From IMG/VR virus record IMGVR_UViG_3300013137_000064, positions 1 through 33,616 of that record: a DNA stretch of 33,616 bases; one strand, given 5' to 3'. Shown here piece after piece: positions 31,815-33,616 of this stretch. The stretch's first letter is position 1; each line of letters opens with the position of its first letter. The stretch is from a virus. A program made the position numbers and the translations under genes. The notes beneath the pieces are model-generated. The model was not told the origin of the DNA. It did not search any database and saw only the letters and a program-made list of their open reading frames with translations.

Positions 31815-32488
31815 TAGAACCAAAGTCACTCCCATTCGAAGACTTCGACGCTGCTGGTTTACTGACCACTGCACACCTGAACTACTTAGGAAGTCCATGG
31901 GATAGAAGAACTGGTGTGTACCACCCGTCTAGCATCCATCAGTGTAGAAGACGCCTGTACTATGACAGGATAGGGACCCCTCCAAAGAGAAGCTACGGAC
32001 TTAAAAACCTAAGCATCTTTGAGTTGGGACACGCTATCCACGCACGCGTGCAGATGCGCTATAAAGAAGTCTACCCCGACGCTGAGATTGAAAAGCATGT
32101 CGAATCTGAGGCACTCCACATGGCGGGCTCTATCGACGTGTTCTTCCCTCATCACGACTGGTTGATGGACATAAAGACCATGGGCACTACTAGCTTTGCC
32201 GGTCTAGTAGGCCCACATTCAGAACACCTCGACCAGTTACACTGCTACATGTGGATGGCCGGGGTACCTAGAGCGCAAATACTCTACATCGACAGAGACA
32301 AAGGGTTCCTGCGTATGTTCAGGACGTACTTCACAATGGGGCGTTGGCAGCTAATCTGCGAACGTATCACCTACGTTGAAGAACACATCAAGATGGGCAG
32401 GGAACCCGAACAAGAGGGGACAAGCTACGAATGTAGCCAGTGTAACTTCAAGTACGTGTGCAAACCTGGACTTGGAGCGTCGTCATGA
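31790..32488 (+). CDS. Cas4/RecB-like Fe-S exonuclease
   Basis: This 232-residue protein matches the Cas4/Dna2/AddB-type nuclease pattern. It has C52 in SSIHQCRRRLYYDR, H81 in GHAIH, D116 in GSIDVF, DIK (127-129) and Q149-x3-Y153 in QLHCY. The C-terminal triad C215-x2-C218-x5-C224, with C52, would bind a [4Fe-4S] cluster. It probably degrades or processes DNA ends for recombination. There are no CRISPR repeats or other cas genes here, as is usual for phage Cas4-like genes. It overlaps its neighbours by 25 and 4 nt. Confidence 0.86.
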   Translation: MSPNRCLIVEPKSLPFEDFDAAGLLTTAHLNYLGSPWDRRTGVYHPSSIHQCRRRLYYDRIGTPPKRSYGLKNLSIFELGHAIHARVQMRYKEVYPDAEIEKHVESEALHMAGSIDVFFPHHDWLMDIKTMGTTSFAGLVGPHSEHLDQLHCYMWMAGVPRAQILYIDRDKGFLRMFRTYFTMGRWQLICERITYVEEHIKMGREPEQEGTSYECSQCNFKYVCKPGLGASS

Positions 32489-33042
32489 CCACAAACGCCC
32501 CAAAAAGCGACGGGTTCTTCGAGCTTATAGGGGCGCTTGAGCAAGACTTGTTGGACACCGGGTTCGTGTTTTCAAAGGATCCTCCGGGGTTAGAACCTCG
32601 CGTGCCTGACAACTTGAGCACCATGAGCCGCGAAGAACTGAAAAAGCTGTACGACCGCTTTCTAGCGTTCTACGACTTCGTTTCACACAACATCGTGCTA
32701 GACCTGGGCAAGCAATGGGTTGCCAAGGCGAGACTTGAACATGTAGAGGCAGATTCAATAAAACGAAACACTGCGTTCAAGAAAGACCTGACTAACGCAG
32801 AATTGCGCAGAGCAGTCGTTGAACTTGACCCTGCTTTCGTAGAAGCGAGTAAAGACTACGTGTACGTTAAAGCCCGGCTGACCATGAATCAGCAGCGTAT
32901 CGACGTGTACAAGCGGGCAATGGAACGAATAGGCCGTGAGTTGTGGTTGCGCGTGCAGGACAGCGAAATCGCCAACGAACCGGGTGGACCTGACCGGGGC
33001 CATCAAAACGCCTGGGTACCTGTACGAGACAGGAGTAGCTAG
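32485..33042 (+). CDS. Hypothetical 185-aa helical protein
   Basis: This is an unrecognised, highly charged and almost entirely helical protein. Residues 50-160 could form long helices or a coiled coil (MSREELKKLYDRFLAFYD region and the TNAELRRAVVELDPAFVEA region). The ATG at 32485 overlaps the Cas4-like stop (ATGA) and has GGAG 7 nt upstream. It sits between two nucleases, so it may assist them; there is no direct evidence. Confidence 0.7.
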   Translation: MTTNAPKSDGFFELIGALEQDLLDTGFVFSKDPPGLEPRVPDNLSTMSREELKKLYDRFLAFYDFVSHNIVLDLGKQWVAKARLEHVEADSIKRNTAFKKDLTNAELRRAVVELDPAFVEASKDYVYVKARLTMNQQRIDVYKRAMERIGRELWLRVQDSEIANEPGGPDRGHQNAWVPVRDRSS

Positions 33043-33043
33043 C

Positions 33044-33466
33044 ATGGGAACCATACAACTTCACGTATCCACGATTCCACCGTCGCTTAACGCGCTGTAC
33101 GTCTACACGGGGCATGGCGCGGTGTACACTACCGCAGGTAAGAAGTACATCGCCACCACGAAATCTGAACTTATCAAGCAGATCCCTTTCAAAGGACTCG
33201 TATTCAACGTTAATACGCCACATCGACTGACGTTAACGTTCTACTTCGATGTTCTAACGAAGGGTTTCCCCAAGACGGCTGAATTTCGATTCAGAAAGAA
33301 GGACGTCTCCAACTACATAAAACTGCTGGAAGACATCGTGAGTGACTGTCTAGGTTTGAACGACATGTGCTTCACAGAGCACACGGTTCGTAAACGAGAC
33401 AGCGCCACTCATGGTAAGGCTGGGGTGGATATACATGTCGAAGAACTCGACTACACCTGCATCTGA
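33044..33466 (+). CDS. rusA: RusA-like Holliday-junction resolvase
   Basis: This 140-residue protein fits RusA in length and order. It has IPPSLNALY near the start (11-19, the PPS.N motif), a YTTAGKKYIATTK segment, a TLTFYFDV strand (63-70), then KKDVSNYIKLLEDIVSD (85-101) and GLNDMCFTEH (104-113). D87, N90, K93 and D107 line up with the metal and catalytic residues of RusA. The second Asp of the DxDN motif is Ser here. RusA cuts Holliday junctions as a dimer. I chose the ATG at 33044, which has GGAG 8 nt upstream. It overlaps the next gene by 32 nt. Confidence 0.85.
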   Translation: MGTIQLHVSTIPPSLNALYVYTGHGAVYTTAGKKYIATTKSELIKQIPFKGLVFNVNTPHRLTLTFYFDVLTKGFPKTAEFRFRKKDVSNYIKLLEDIVSDCLGLNDMCFTEHTVRKRDSATHGKAGVDIHVEELDYTCI

Positions 33467-33616
33467 TGAACCACTGGTAGACTTGAACATCCTCCAGACG
33501 CACGAGCTACGTGCGCTGGTTAAGCGTAACCTAGGAATATGGCCTCGATTGAGCGCCACGAACCAGCAACTTCGAGAAGCTCTTTGGAATAAGGACGTGT
33601 CGAAGATCGCAGCAAA
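33435..33616 (+). CDS. Unidentified protein, cut by right window edge
   Basis: The frame starts with ATG after GGTGG, inside the RusA-like gene, and stays open for 60 codons to the edge. The visible N-terminus has a polar start and then ILQTHELRALVKRNLGIWP, which could be a SAP-like helix pair as found at the start of some phage ATPases. Too little is present to assign a family. Confidence 0.6.
   Translation, partial: MSKNSTTPASDEPLVDLNILQTHELRALVKRNLGIWPRLSATNQQLREALWNKDVSKIAA

Noticed and set aside
31790-32488. Cas4-like gene as a sign of a CRISPR-Cas locus
   Set aside because: No regularly spaced repeats and no other cas genes appear anywhere in the window. The neighbours are recombination genes, so it is a phage end-processing nuclease.

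Overview
This window is part of a large double-stranded DNA tailed bacteriophage (class Caudoviricetes). It carries a terminase large subunit, a portal protein, a gp5-like baseplate spike and a full phage replication and recombination set, and has no host housekeeping context. Genes are packed tightly, many with ATGA or similar stop/start overlaps, and AGGAG-type ribosome binding sites point to a bacterial host. The host itself cannot be named from the sequence.

Layout. A divergent switch point lies at about 19.67-19.74 kb. Everything to its left is read leftward (minus strand) and is the virion/packaging arm. In transcription order it holds an uncharacterised 330-aa protein, a 213-aa protein, the portal, a giant 2095-aa RNA polymerase, a baseplate spike, a 151-aa protein, a 680-aa probable virion protein, 283-aa and 126-aa unknowns, a 626-aa Ala/Gly-rich protein, an SNF2-type helicase, a small Cys-motif protein and TerL, which is cut by the left edge. 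Everything to the right is read rightward (plus strand) and is the regulation/replication arm: a 66-aa protein, an XRE-type HTH regulator, an XPB/UvsW-type helicase, a UDG-family Fe-S protein, three small unknowns, a DnaB-like helicase, a DnaG-like primase, a zinc-rich SSB-like protein, a family A DNA polymerase, two small unknowns, a RecA-like protein, a PD-(D/E)XK nuclease, a Cas4-like nuclease, an unknown, a RusA-like resolvase and a gene cut by the right edge.

Main discovery. The gene at 9579-15866 encodes a complete multisubunit-type RNA polymerase core, beta and beta-prime, fused into one 2095-residue chain, with its catalytic DFDGD and trigger loop intact. It sits between the portal and the baseplate spike. 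It lacks the beta-prime N-terminal zinc domain and the SI3 insertion, has Gly in place of the Asn next to the catalytic aspartates, and is substituted at the main rifampicin contact positions. It retains the clamp helices that bind sigma in bacteria. RNAP-encoding tailed phages forming a deep clade have been described from metagenomes (the 'mReC' group), and this phage is likely related; I cannot tell from here whether fusion is usual in that clade.

Regulation. The only three minus-arm gaps longer than about 40 nt all carry the same short box, TTYGGTAT on the + strand (ATACCRAA in the direction of transcription), 13-30 nt before a start codon. This is a candidate promoter for this phage. The gap before the polymerase gene also holds a GC-rich hairpin and a separate long, three-part hairpin. 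The two best hairpins in the window (16022-16048 and 27280-27319) have no U-tract. Two minus-arm proteins (680 aa and 330 aa) are full of a K-x-A motif, often E-K-x-A-[S/G], which may mark processing sites.
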